From: Aquatica leii
Lineage: Eukaryota; Arthropoda; Insecta; Coleoptera; Lampyridae
Assembly: GCA_035610365.1 (NCBI GenBank)
Contig: CM069435.1
Location: 93,529,389 to 93,593,388 of the forward strand
Length of the DNA: 64,000 bases
Reading direction: 5' to 3'
Position 1 is the stretch's first letter. The number at the start of each line of letters is the position of its first letter. Shown in pieces: positions 46,140 to 57,700 of this stretch. The notes under the pieces are model-generated. The model was not told where the DNA came from. It made no database searches and saw only the letters and a list, made by a program, of their open reading frames with translations. The position numbers and the translations under genes are program-made.

Positions 46140-46575
46140 AACACTTTCAATTACTTTAATTTTTAAACAAATGCAAAAATAGAAAAATGCAAAAACAAGT
46201 CAAATTTAATACTAAAGGGAACGATTTTTGACGACATTTGCAAAATCAACCTTTTCACAACCAGAACTGCCCTTAATTTTTTTAAATGACACGACTTGAC
46301 TTATAATACGTCATTTTTTGGAAACATTAATAAGGAATTCAGCGGTATGCTTGGTGTATAGTCTGTTCTCAAACACTTGTCGAACATTTTCAAAAGTTCT
46401 GTAAGGGTGTAACATTCTTCAGTAATTCTACGACGTAGTTTTTTAATCGACTCCGGTTGAGTTTTAGAAACAACCAACTTTAAATGACCCCAAAGAAAAA
46501 AAATCCTATAGTGTTACATCCGGTGATCTGGGAGGCCATTCAATTGGCCCCCCTAAATTCGTAATTCTGTACTTA
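46140..46575 (-). pseudogene. Tc1/mariner-type DDE transposase C-terminal fragment
   Basis: Minus-strand pieces read NLGGPIEWPPRSPDVT, then FFLWGHLKLVVSKTQPESI and KKLRRRITEECYTLTELL. They match the common insect pattern PPRSPDLTPCDFFLWG, then a helical tail. The SPD motif carries the last acidic block of the DDE fold. The catalytic N-terminal part was not recognised upstream. It is different from the Tc1-like copies at 16.5 and 25 kb. Confidence 0.75.
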
Positions 46576-46579
46576 GAAA

Positions 46580-47290
46580 GAAAGGTTGAAATAAAATCTG
46601 TCGGATGGCTTACTCCAAATTTGAAACTACATCAAGCTGATAAAATTGCGAAACGTAATTTTATACGGCATTTTTTAGTGCGGTTTATAAGAAAAACTTG
46701 TTTAACAAAAAAAAATTACCGACTTTAAAAAACACACTAAAAAGTAAAAAATAATTTAATTTAGTTACAACTAATTGACGAAATTTATATTTACATAAAA
46801 TTACTTTTTTAAGATGGAGCCGATAAAATTTTAAAACATATTCGTAGTTAATGCCATAATATCTAAAAACGTTACCTACAAGCATTTTAAAAATGTACTC
46901 ACCTTAAGCCCGACATTACAAGCCGCTGTTGCTTCTCATTTTACAAAAACTTGCCGTATCAGGAAGACACAAAAAAACCCAAGTGCAGCAAGTATCAGAA
47001 AGCGACACAGATCATAACATAACTTTTTGAACATAAGTAAGTACACAGTATTCAAAACTGAGTTGAAAATGAAAACAATTGCATTTTTTCATCTCAGTAA
47101 AAATAGAACTTATAAACAATATCATTAAGAAATCTATTAATAACGCTTTTAAATTAAGGTGCTAATTGAGAGTGAAAAGAAGAAAATTTCCTGAAAAAAT
47201 AAAAGATACAAAGAGTATAAAAATGTTTGTTAAAAATGTGACTAAAGAAACCGAAAAAAAAGGAAGACATTATAAGAATATAAATAATTT
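46580..47290. other. AT-rich spacer, no gene seen
   Basis: Short basic frames only (for example 47,166-47,417). No domain recognised. Confidence 0.45.
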
Positions 47291-47294
47291 TAAA

Positions 47295-47720
47295 ATGAGT
47301 TTCTTGCGTAGTTGTTTTTTTTGTAATATTTTCTTTTATTCTTTAATTTATGATTCAAATCTTTTTTTTGTTGCTTTTTTGGACGTTACTGCCAAATTTT
47401 TATTTGTTTTTTTTTAGAGTTCTTTTTGTTGTTTGCTTTTTATTAGTTACATTTTTGTCTTTTATAAGAGCAGCAAACTGTCTTTAACAAACAACTTGGT
47501 TTAAGCATTTTTTTGTCTTTTCTTATATTTTTAAATTTTTTTATTAGCTGCTTGTTTATTCTTTTTATATAAGCGCTTTTTTAACATAATTCCTTGTTTT
47601 TTTCTTTTTTTTCGCATTTTTTTTCAGCCTTTGCTTTATCTTTAATATCAGCCTGTTAACGTTTTTTTACTTAAGTATTTTAAGTGTGAGTGTACACTTT
47701 TATTATCAAAACTTTTATTT
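47295..47720. repeat. T-rich repeat C, copy 3
   Basis: It matches copies 1 and 2 (cttgcgtagttg, ttttattctttaattta, agcagcaaactgtctttaac, ttattagctgcttgttta). Unlike those, it is not followed by PLE sequence. Confidence 0.55.
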
Positions 47721-48775
47721 TAAAGTTATCTTTACTTTTTTTTTGTTTTTTCTAGACACCAGTTGTAACTGTAAATTTTTCCGAAGAAGAAATAATCTCT
47801 AAGGCCTAGACTGTTTGATTTTCGCCTAAGTTCTACTAGTAGTATTTTTAGATAGGGTAAGATAATAATTTTCAACTAAAATTTATTTTAAATTTTAAAA
47901 ACTAAAAAAAAACAAATATGTATATCAAAGTCGTTGTCTAAAGTCAAAAAAGTATTTCGACTTAGTTTAAATGTCAAAAACATTGTACTAGTACACAGAC
48001 GAAGACAGGGAATAAAACCAAGATATGAAAAAAAAATGTTAATTAAAAAAAATTATACACATTACTGTCTACCTTCCATGCAGAAACTTACAACACCGTA
48101 GTCTGTACGAAGGCTATTTCTTAAAGACAACTATAAGTTGATGGCGATGACATGATTTGGGCGATGCTTGATTGACAGTTAATGGTTAAGAAAACGAATG
48201 TATTAGATTCTAATATGCTTAATTTTTATACTGCATATATTTGATTGATATGTGACTACTTGACATCGTAGATTTCTTTCTACAATCAGTGGTCAACTTT
48301 TTAACAGTTTGAATTCAGTTGCTATTTGATTTCAATAAAACTTCGAAATGTTTACTTATTCCTGAAATAAAATCGCAACACCTTGAATAAATTTCGAAAA
48401 AGATTTATAATAGAAATTTGGCAAACTCTTATAAATATTCATTAACATTTTAGTATGAGCAAACTTACCTACAAGTTAACGAAGGAGCTTAGTTATTGAT
48501 GGAAATATAGCCTGATAATTGTATGTATGTAAGCATAAGATGTTTGGTTTTCATTAAAGAAACAGTTCATGTAAAATGTAGCTGTTGATAGTAGGTAATT
48601 GTTTATGCAAATTTTAAAACAATATCAATCTAAAATAAACCTTTTTGTAATTTTAAAAACGCGTAATGAAATCCACCCTTTTTAACGAAAACGTTACGAC
48701 TAAGCAGGTGGTCTTTAATGAAAAAAAAAAATCTAAAGCGGTTTTAAGGATAACCAATGGTCAGTAACTGTCCGT
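47721..48775. other. AT-rich spacer, no gene seen
   Basis: The run aatcgcaacaccttgaat near 48,370 is a little like a Tc1-type end but unsupported. No coding similarity. Confidence 0.45.
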
Positions 48776-48779
48776 CTAA

Positions 48780-49330
48780 GTTGTCAAACTGCCTGTAAGT
48801 TACAGAATCCAGATTTGCTTTTGATCGTCGTGGTCAGCTAGTAATTACGCGGCCTCCTCCGATACACTTAATTATAAATGGAGATCGGTTCTGTTAAACG
48901 GTTTTTAATTGGTTGTCAACTTGTTATTCGATTTAATTCGAACTCGATGGGATGTGTCTAATCTAACCTTTTCTTTTCTTTTCTTCGTCTGCGTGTTTTT
49001 TTTTAATCTTTGAGATACTTAATGAAGCGTGTACAAGCATCGAAGATGCAAGTAATAAATTCAGTGATTAACAATAATATCCTGCGGGGGTAATTTATAG
49101 AGCACCTGTCAAGTTATTAACAGTCTATAATTAACCCTGCCCTCACCTGAAGCTATTGATTTTGCCAATAAACCCACATATTCCTTTGCTTTAGTTGCTT
49201 ACCTTGTTTGCTTGCGGCCACGACGCCTTAAGCAAACTAATTTCGTTAGCAAAAAAATTCTAACGTAATTGATTTTTTTAAATCGAAATGCTGCGCAAAA
49301 TTTAAAAACATTAACATTGCGCTAGAATTT
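48780..49330. other. Candidate conserved non-coding island 4
   Basis: Non-repetitive, less AT-biased sequence without TE similarity. It includes gcggcctcctccgatacac near 48,850, aatggagatcggttctgtt near 48,878, several ttaatt/taattg cores and a cctcacctgaag near 49,140. No open frame of note. A regulatory role is inference. Confidence 0.35.
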
Positions 49331-49735
49331 TTTTGGCCCTTCGAGCGTAGACCGAAAAAGTATCAATTTTAGTATCATACGTAAATTTTACGTTTAGCTT
49401 CATTTTTATTTGCCGCCACTTTCTAAATATAGCATTGTGGTAAAATTTAAAAATTCTTCTTCTAGTACCAGTACCTACAGACTAAGTAAATTAGACGTCA
49501 ACACGTAAATTTTACGTAAGATTGGCATTTGAGTGAGTTTTTGTTTAACAAACTATTTGCATTTTGTTTGTGCTTTGTTGTATTTTTAAAACAATATAAA
49601 CGTGAAAAACATTTGATATTTAAAGAAAACATTTCTTGACGATGATTATTCGATTATTCGAATTATTCCGAAATCAATTTTCCATCATGAATTACCTAAA
49701 TATTAAATAGAGAAAATTCCAGCATTCAAACATCT
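49331..49735. other. AT-rich spacer, no gene seen
   Basis: taaattttacgt recurs at about 49,382 and 49,505, a short local repeat. No gene is recognised before the Jockey remnant. Confidence 0.4.
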
Positions 49736-49739
49736 GTAG

Positions 49740-50373
49740 AATTAAAAACTCTTTCATGGAACGTTAAAGGCAGTGCCATTTGCAGCCCATCACGACACAG
49801 GATATCAACGGAGGGAAACAAGGATTTCTTCCAAACATTAAAAACAAGTGTCGTAAGAGGCAATTAGAACGCTAAAATACACACTGGGGATCGAAAATTG
49901 TCACCACAAAAGGCAAAAACCTTCCACGTACTATGACTAAAACCCATTACGGCTTCCTCACTAATGGAGTTCCTTCCTACTGGCCGGCAGATTCTAAAAA
50001 ACTCCTCTACTTACTCGACTACTATATACCAAACGGAATTCCTAGAAAGAAGTGCATAATGGAATCTAACTTTTATCTCTCAACTGACTCTGCGGTCATT
50101 GTCAGTATCAGCATAACTGTTGTTAATAAGTCGCCTGCTCTAAAGTTATTTTCAAAAAATACTGATTGAGACAAGACTACATAGAAACAAACATGAATCT
50201 CAAGTTACGAATAAAATTGCCCGATGACCTAAGTGAAGCAGCACAATATTTTACTAAATTAGTGCAAGAAGCAGCCTGGCACTCCACATCTCAGAACGAG
50301 TTTACTACAACCCATACTATCAGCACACCGCTGCATATCCGTCAGTTTAGAAACGCAGAGCTAGAAAAATATG
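49740..50373 (+). pseudogene. Jockey ORF2, endonuclease C-terminal half
   Basis: The frame 49,933-50,169 reads THYGFLTNGVPSYWPAD, then LLDYYIPNGIPRKKCIMESN and FYLSTDSAVIVSISITVVN. This is the end of the AP-like endonuclease (the SSDH motif has become STDS). After a frame change, LNLRIKLPDDLSEAAQYF-like and TKLVQEAAWHSTS follow, then THTISTPLHIRQ. Loss of the SDH His would inactivate it even without frameshifts. Confidence 0.8.
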
Positions 50374-50388
50374 ATATAAGTTCAAAAA
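50374..50388. repeat. Target-site duplication of PLE-B, left
   Basis: The 15 bases atataagttcaaaaa recur exactly at 51,363-51,377. Confidence 0.9.
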
Positions 50389-50399
50389 TCTCACCACCA

Positions 50400-50968
50400 T
50401 CTAGTACAGAAGAATACTGTTTTGCATACTTTAGCCAAAAGATGGATACGGGTTCAAAAAGATCCAAAACGCATGGAAAAGAGCATTAAATCCAAAAGTC
50501 AAAGAAGACTTATCACCTCCTACTAGCACCGCTTATTTACCTTACTGTATGAGTTCAACAGACAAAATAAGCAGGGTGCTAAAGAAACATAATATTAAAA
50601 CTGTCTTTACGACTAAGGATACCCTGAACACCTGGTTTACATCTGCTAAAGACAAACAAGGGGCTCTAAAACATGCCGGAGTTTACAAAACTCCTTGTTC
50701 CTGTGGATCAAGTTATATAGGACAGACGGGACGCTCTATTGAAGTTAGAGTAAAAGAACATATGGCTGACTGCAAACACCGCAGAGTTACTAAATCAGCA
50801 GTGGCAGAACACGTGTGGAACCAAGGACACACGCTGAACTTTGACCAAACTAAAGTGTTGGCTAGAACTCCTTTCTACTTTCCCAGACTAATACGCGAAG
50901 CTGTGGAAATAGAAAAACATCCTTGTAATATGAACCGAAAAGACGGTTTAAGACTCAGCAAATCTTAG
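50400..50968 (+). pseudogene. PLE-B protein C-terminus with GIY-YIG endonuclease
   Basis: The end of the RT region lies in a broken frame up to 50,548. The uninterrupted part 50,549-50,968 reads STDKISRVLKKHNIKTVF, a linker, then GVYKTPCSCGSSYIGQTGR with the GIY-like GVY, the cysteine pair and YIG. RVKEHMADCKH follows, then KSAVAEHVWNQGHTLNFD and RTPFYFPRLIREAVEIEKHP with the catalytic Glu. The endonuclease domain looks intact, although the RT is absent. Confidence 0.85.
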
Positions 50969-51134
50969 CTACCAGTATTATATCCTCTAAGACAAAGATC
51001 GACTTTCTTGGAAAGGACACAAACACTTACTCCGAGTAATAACGAAGTCAGTCAAACGGTAACGGAACGATAAGGTTCGTTAATCACGCTAATCGCTATT
51101 GGTATAAATATCGTCATTTCCACTTTTTCTTTCA

Positions 51135-51215
51135 GTGACATTTACCACTCTGAAGATGCAAGCTGCAATGTCTTGCGAAACGTCAGTTTGTTTGGGTTCA
51201 CGAACGACAATACGG
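51135..51215 (+). ncRNA. Hammerhead-ribozyme-like motif, PLE-B 3' end
   Basis: CTGAAGA (51,150-51,156) fits CUGANGA. After one extra base, GCAAG pairs perfectly with CTTGC as stem II, then GAAAC (51,177-51,181). Downstream, GTTTG can pair with CGAAC in a stem III hairpin. It is in the sense orientation after the endonuclease. The extra base before stem II is the same departure as in family A. Confidence 0.6.
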
Positions 51216-51362
51216 CAAAGGCCAAGTTCTACTTCTTGTTTTCGCTCTCAAGAAGAGACTATGACCAAGCCTAAGTCTGGGTGTTTTACTACGACGCGGT
51301 CTAAGCCGAAAATCGCTTATAATTTTAAACATAACAACCGCGAAAGCTTAAGATTTTATATT

Positions 51363-51377
51363 ATATAAGTTCAAAAA
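51363..51377. repeat. Target-site duplication of PLE-B, right
   Basis: Exact second copy of atataagttcaaaaa. Jockey coding sequence resumes at once. Confidence 0.9.
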
Positions 51378-52325
51378 CATTACAGATCAACATAATTACA
51401 ACAGACTATCTAAAGAATTAAAAACAGCACTCAAAGAAGCCCAAAATACTACATTCCAATATTACATTACCAGACTATCCCTAAATGATCACACGCTAAC
51501 CGAATGTTAAGTTTGTCTTACTTTTTCATAATAAGGAAATACGCTGTAATCATCATGATACACAAACTACAAAAAACTCCACACAAACCATCATCATATC
51601 GACCTATCAGCCTCCTGCCTATAGTAAATAAAATTTTCGAAAAGCATAAGCCCTTGACGCTACTACCTAACTACCAGTTTGGATTTGGAGAACCCCACTC
51701 GACTATAAAACAGATTCATAGGGTAGTCAACGCAATTGCCAAGAGTATTAAAAACAAGAAATGTTGCAATGCAGTATTTTTTGACATTTTACTGGCCTTC
51801 TCTACAAAATAAAAAACACATTATCTAGCAATTTATAATAATAATTTATAGTAAGACATAATGACAGTTAATCCAAGTACTATACTATCGAATCCGGTGT
51901 TCCCTAGGAAAGTGTTCTAGAAGATGTAATATTCCTAATCTACACTGTCGACATACCCCCAATAACACCACAATTGCTTTGTTTGTCGATGACGTAGCTG
52001 GATTATCTGTAAATAAAAACCGAGTACTACCATGAAAACCAACAAACTCATCTGGACCTCCTCGCCAAATGATACAACACATGTAGAATAAAAATCAATC
52101 AAACATTCACCCCAGGCACGACCACTGTCTTCCTGTAATCATCAATAACGTACCTATACTTACTAAAACGGAAGCGAAATACTTTGGACTCATCCTAGAC
52201 CAAAACCTCGCCTGAAAAAAGTAGATACATACAGAACGCAGATACAACATTAAATTTTCACTGAAAAAGCAGTTCTACGGAGTAACTTTCTATGAATTAC
52301 AAACATTGGCTTTTCAGTACGCCGC
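51378..52325 (+). pseudogene. Jockey ORF2, linker and RT
   Basis: It resumes with NITDQHNYNRLSKELKTAL, KEAQNTTFQYYITRLS and LNDHTL. Then, in the frame 51,504-51,812: PSSYRPISLLPIVNKIFEK, YQFGFGEPHSTIKQIHRVVN and CNAVFFDILLAFSTK. The last is motif A with FDILLAF for FLDVSQAFD. Further pieces correspond to SGVPQGSVL near 51,895 and the FADD region near 51,975, both heavily altered. Multiple stops. Confidence 0.8.
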
Positions 52326-52334
52326 ACCGTGAAA

Positions 52335-53455
52335 AATAATGTTCCCTATCGCTTTAACATTGAAAGAGGCACTGATGAAAAACAATTTGTATACGACTTT
52401 TTGAAAAAGCACCCTCAAATTTCTCTTCGTCAAGCAGAGGATACTTCCGTGGCTAGGGCTTCAGCGCTCAATAAAATGTCAATGGAAAAATTCTTTGACC
52501 TCTTGGGAGAGTTGTTAAACCTGCACAAACTTAAAGTTCACAGAATATTCAATTGCGCCTAATATCCCAATCTCAATAAACCGCTCAAAATATTTGGGCT
52601 CAAAAGAAAAGAATAAGTTGAAGTTATCGCATCAGCATAAAGAGGTTTATTAGTTACCTTGGAATTGTGTATGAGCTCCGGAGAAGTGTACGTTAAACCA
52701 TTCCTAATATTTCCGTGTAAACATTTATCTGGTATTTGAAAAAGAACTTCCTCCTAGAAGTTTTGCGGGAACACATTTGTTACGATGGATGCTGAGTGAA
52801 CTTTTTCGCAAATGCCTTTGCCATTTTATTTCATTTGTAAAACCATTGAGCGCCAATCCGGTTCTCTTAATTCTAGATGTGCATGCAACCCATACAAAAA
52901 CCTGGAAACCGTCGATAAATCCAAAAAAAAATAATGTTCATATGCTGATGATTCCACCGCACACTAGTCACAGGCTTCAACCGCTCGACGCAGCATTTAT
53001 GTCTCAATTTAACAATGCTTTTAGAATTGACGAGAGAAACTGTTTGAAAAAATATCCAAGTCGTGCATTAACTTTGCAAGATATTGTTTGGGATTGTATT
53101 TATGGAAATGGCGACAACTAAAAATGCAGTTTCAGGCTTTAGTGTTACAGAGATCTTCTCATTTAATTCCATTGTTTTTGAATACAACTTGTTTGCTCCA
53201 GCTAGCACTACTGACTGTCCTTTTATGCTTTTCCAATCACCATTACCTGAAACAGCCTTAGTCTCGATACCGACGGTAAAAACCGAAGAAAAAGCAATAT
53301 TACAAGAAACGTCTTTTTTTCTATGCGACCTGAAGCCGATCCGGGCACACCAGTTTTACCAGCAGACATTCTTCCAATCCCTAAGGCTCACCGCAACCCT
53401 AACAGTAGCAGAGGAAATAAAAGAGGAAAAACTGCAGTAGTCACGAGCGCTGAAG
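52335..53455 (+). pseudogene. pogo-like (DDE_1, jerky/Tigger-type) transposase
   Basis: Plus-strand pieces: FLKKHPQISLRQAEDTSVAR, ALNKMSMEKFFDLLGELL and HKLKVHRIFN, where relatives continue VDETG but this copy reads CA-stop, losing the first catalytic Asp. Then GLLVTLELCMSS, FISFVKPLSANPVLLILDVH (second Asp) and ATHT, then NNVHMLMIPPHTSHRLQPLD (third Asp) and AAFMSQFNNAF. GNGDN and the C-terminal region follow to about 53,450 in a shifted frame. The transposase family moves DNA into TA sites. It lies directly after the Jockey RT remnant. Confidence 0.85.
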
Positions 53456-53459
53456 AGAA

Positions 53460-53825
53460 AAAGAACAAAAGCAAATCGTAAAACAGCTTTTTTCTAAATA
53501 AAAGTCAGATACTGAATCATCCTTCGATGTCAGTTCGGATACATTGTGCGCTGAGTCAGATGGGCGGTTTAAGACGGATAGTGTTGATGACGCAGAGAAG
53601 ACGAAGAAAATAGCTGTTTTAATGGTAAAAATAAATACCTTAGTAAAGCTATCGGTGTATATGACAATATTGTTGTATCTTTTCTCAAAAGGTATAAAAA
53701 TACCTTTAATGTCTTTCTTTTTCTTTCTACAACACATGCGTTCCACTAAAGTAGAACGAGTGTACAGGAATCATTAAAAAAGTTTTTTTCCAAAAAACTA
53801 GAAACAGTTTAACTACTCTGCTTTA
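53460..53825. other. Unassigned stretch after the pogo-like remnant
   Basis: Overlapping frames on both strands (53,441-53,746 minus, 53,544-53,777 plus) have no recognisable domain. It may be the remaining transposon end. Confidence 0.4.
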
Positions 53826-53829
53826 ATGG

Positions 53830-54615
53830 CATGGTTTAAGGCAACAGAAAATGACCAAGATATTGTAAAACCCTATCCATGAGAACTAAACTAATTTCTG
53901 TCTTACTTGGTCCACTTAACCCGACTCTCTCCTACTGGTAATAACGCGCTTCAAGACAACATCATTTAGTTATTGCTGCAAAACCTAGAAGGAACAGCGG
54001 CGGATCCCAAAACAAAGCAGATAGTAGAGGCCGAAGTCGAATATTACACTGGCAAAAAATAATTATTTAAAAAAAAACAACTGGATAGACCAGAAAACAA
54101 AAAAAATAAAAAAAAAGTCTTCTCGGACCTCTCCACAACAGAAACTATCAGATTGTAAACAATTAGACAATAAGTCGAAAGGAAAAAAAAACACTCCTAC
54201 CACCACCAGTTAACCTGATCAATGTAACAGAATATGGAACTGTGGATGACATATTGCAAGCAGCAAAGGTTGCATGTTGATTGATTTTTACCCGCGTAAT
54301 TCAAAATAGTTTTGAATAAAACAACGTAAAAGAAAAAGAGAGTAAAGCAATGTCAATCCAATTGTGTAAATGCCACTAGAGTCAACTACTGGACGATCGT
54401 CTCAAAAGAAATCGCTTTGTTAAAAATAAAATTCCTAAAAGGACTAACAGATGATAAAGATACCAAATATTCTCTCTGGAAAACCACCAGGAGATTAAAA
54501 CGGCCACATTATCACAACCTAGTCATTCGTCAGAATACTTTTCTTTTAGGAGGTGGCAAAATCTGCTGCCAGTTGACCGGTAGTGTCGGGTTAGCAAGGT
54601 GTTAGCGCCAACTGA
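53830..54615 (+). pseudogene. Second Jockey-type remnant, ORF1 joined to ORF2 linker
   Basis: TLLPPPVNLINVTEYGTVDD near 54,195 fits the PPP(I/V)-x(n)-V start of the RNA-binding part of Jockey ORF1. Then LTDDKDTKYSLWKTTRRLKRP at 54,450 is the ORF2 linker just before the RT. The endonuclease between them is missing, so the copy has an internal deletion. It ends abruptly near 54,600. Confidence 0.65.
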
Positions 54616-54719
54616 CTATCCATTTCTGTCTTTTTTCGGTCTGACCGGCATCGCACGATGGGCGTTTCTTTGGTCAAGTGGACTTTTTAGACAGCCAAAT
54701 AGGTCTGTTGCGTCTTAAT

Positions 54720-57700
54720 GGTATTATCTGGCTGCTTTTTTCTGTTCTTTTATTGAGTTCTTCAAATTTTCGTTTTTAATTTTCTTTCTATGATTTTTTG
54801 TATCATGGTTATAATTTTTTTTCGTTTCTTCTTGCGCAAGGCTTTTCTTCTCTTTCAACATTTAATAGTTTGAATTTAAATATTGTATGTATGTATGTTA
54901 TTGTTTACACACACCGTGTACACAGCTTCTGTCGATCCACTTGTTTATGTCTTTAATGAACGTTTTTGTTGTTCTATTGTATTTATCCCATCTGCTCTGT
55001 CACTTTCCTATTAGTTCTTCTCTTGCTTTGTTTTGTATCCAGTTTTTGTGTTTGTAGTTTTTATTTCTCTTTTTTATTTTTCTATATATCTATAGGGAGA
55101 ATACTTGCTATGATCTCTATGGCAACTGTTGAGGCGGTTCTGTACGCCGATGTCACCCGCAGGTATGTTTTTCTATTTATGTTTTCCAATTGGTTTTTGT
55201 GATTTTTGTATTTCTGTGTAGCTATTTCGGGTTGAATTTTTTTACTATGGTGTTTAGAGCATGTTCTGTTTCTTCTACTAGGTTTTTTGTCTATTCTTAA
55301 TACTTTGTCGTATAAGCCGTTTCTGAGTAGGGGACCGAGTATTGATTTTTGAAGCACTTCGGATTTTATTCTTAATTTGTTTTGTTATGTGGCGTTATGA
55401 TGTACCTTTCGCTCAGATAGTTTTTTTACTTTATTTACTAGACACTTGCCGATGTTCGTCTCTTCTAGAGCTCTTATTATTTCCGCTAATGACGATGCAT
55501 TTAAAGCATTGTTTATGTCAATTGTTATTAGTATCATTTGTTTTCTATTTTTTGGTGCTCTTCTTTATAGATTTGTTTGATTTGGTTTAGCGCGTCAATG
55601 CTCGAGTAACGTTTTCTATATCTGAACTGGTGCATTGAGTCTAGTAAGCATATTGGACTATACTTACTTTCTCCGTTTTCTGTTTTCTTTGGTTTTTTCT
55701 ATCAGTATTATTTTTGCCTTTTTCCATCGTTTTGGGAATTCCCTTTTATTTTAATTAAGTATTTAGCATCTTTTTTTATGGTTTCTTGGCGTCTACTTTT
55801 GTTGACTCGACGAGAACTTAAAGGATTGCAGCCATCGTACTTGGTTTAGGCTTTGATACGGTCCCTGTTGTTTTTGTTGCGGTGCTATTGGTCAAAGGTT
55901 TGCGGGTAGTAGCCTTTCCGCAAACGCTGGCGCTTTTAAGGCTAGCCTAGCGGTAATCGACGAAGTCGTAGCTGGCCAAGCTGCAGTTTTATTTTCAACA
56001 CCAGTCTTTGCTGAACTAACTTTAGCGGGAACAAATTTGGTGATCGGTTGCCAGGGAGCAACCGTCGTGCTCGGTACTTTCTTGACCAAAGGCTTAGCAT
56101 CTCCATTTAAAAAAGGTTTTTTTTCAGAAGTGCTTGGTGTTTTTTCTTTTAGTGTCGTTTTAGTATTTGTCGTTGATGTCTTAGATTTAGTTTCTTTTCT
56201 ACTATTACTTTGACAATCTTTGGGGGTATGTTGTCCGGCCTGGGGACTTTTTTGCTTTTTATTGTTTTTGAGTTTCTATTATGTCTTCAATCGTAAATTC
56301 TTTCATGCTTTTTAGGCTTTTTGTGTGCTCCAGTTATTTTCTTGGTATTTCAAGATTTGGTTGTTTCTATTTGTGTATTTGTTTATAAATATTTACAAAT
56401 TTTGTAGGTAGTTTTTAAAATTTTTCTTTGTTTTATTTGCTGTAAAATATATATCACAGATTTTGTTTATATTTGGGTGTTTCTTACAATTAATAAAAGT
56501 TTGTTACAAGTTTTATCACATATGTATTTTGAGCTCAAAAAAAAAGTTTGGTTCTTGTTCAAGTATTATATATACTATGTCTAGTTGATTTTGTAATTGA
56601 TGTAAGAGTCGTGTGCTCTCATACATTTATTGCATTCTTTTTCTTGGTGTCCATTTTTCCAGAATTTCTTACGTTTTCTTAGCCTCGCGTGATATTCCGT
56701 ACTCCACCAAAGAAAGCCTACTCTTACTTGCCTTTTGTGACTATTTTTTCAGCTAAGTCTTTTTTTAGTTTTACAGTAACTGCCCTAATATCATTTTGTT
56801 TCTATTTTTATGTCTTCTTCCTTATTGCGTCTTGCATTTCTTCTCTTTGTACTGTTGCGTCCATTTGTTTTATAATGATGTTTTGGGGTCTACATATTTT
56901 GTTTCTTATTTCCCTGATTTGTGTTTGTTGCGTTTTTTCTCTTATTATTTGTTCAATGTTGTTTAAAGTTTCTTTATTTTTTTCCAGAGTGATGATTAAC
57001 TTCTCTTCTTTTGAAGTCTTTAGATGTTTTATTTCGTTCGCAGCTTCTTGTCTTTATATTGTTTCTTTTACATTGTTTAGTGTTACTTCGTAGTTTTTAC
57101 AGTTTTGTTCGACTATAACACCATATGAATTGTTTTCTTCTTCTTTCACTTTACTGTTTTAGGTTTTATTTCTAGTGTGCACTATTTTTTTTAATTTTTT
57201 AATACAGATTCTGTTGTTTTTATTATTTTTTCAGTATTTATGTTTTCAAATTTGTGTATTGCAGTTTGACTTTCTGTTTTGGTCTCTTTTTTGAGTTTGT
57301 TTAGTTTTTTCCAGATGACTTTATTGTCATTTTTGTACTTTATTTTAATTCGTTTTGGTTTTTTTAAATATTTTTTTTGTTTTTGGTTTTTATTTCTGTG
57401 AGTTATTTTTTTTCAGTTACTCCAATTTCCTTATTCATTTTGGTTAATTCTATGTGTGCTATTGTAAACATTTTTTGTAGTTCTTTTTTTATGTTTTCGT
57501 CTTTTTGCTCTACCCATATTGTGTTGGTTGTTTCCTCTTCTCCTGTGAAGAGTTTTCCTTCGATAATTTATGTATTTTTGTACTTCTCTTATTTTCTCTC
57601 TTTAATTTTTTTCTAGCTTTCGCAGTCGTTTATTATTGTTTCTTTTCTATCTTTGTCTCTTTTTGTTGTTAGTGTCGTTTTTCTAAACCGTTTGTTCTAT

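Larger units (their letters stand above)
50389..51362 (+). mobile_element. PLE family B insertion, 5' truncated
   Basis: A 974-bp piece between perfect 15-bp duplications, inside a Jockey ORF2. It holds the end of the RT region, a GIY-YIG endonuclease and a 3' terminal region with a hammerhead-like motif, ending in ttttatatt. 5' truncation is typical of target-primed insertion. Confidence 0.9.
49740..52325 (+). mobile_element. Jockey-type non-LTR retrotransposon, split by a PLE
   Basis: A plus-strand Jockey-clade ORF2 lies in two parts, 49,740-50,373 (endonuclease C-terminal half) and 51,378-52,325 (linker and RT), separated by the PLE-B insertion. The two parts are consecutive in the family's protein, which supports a single original copy. 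Confidence 0.85.

Noticed and set aside
56689..57616. Plus-strand hydrophobic frames of 134 and 79 codons
   Set aside because: Antisense to the Lys-rich ORF1 region of the R1-like element.
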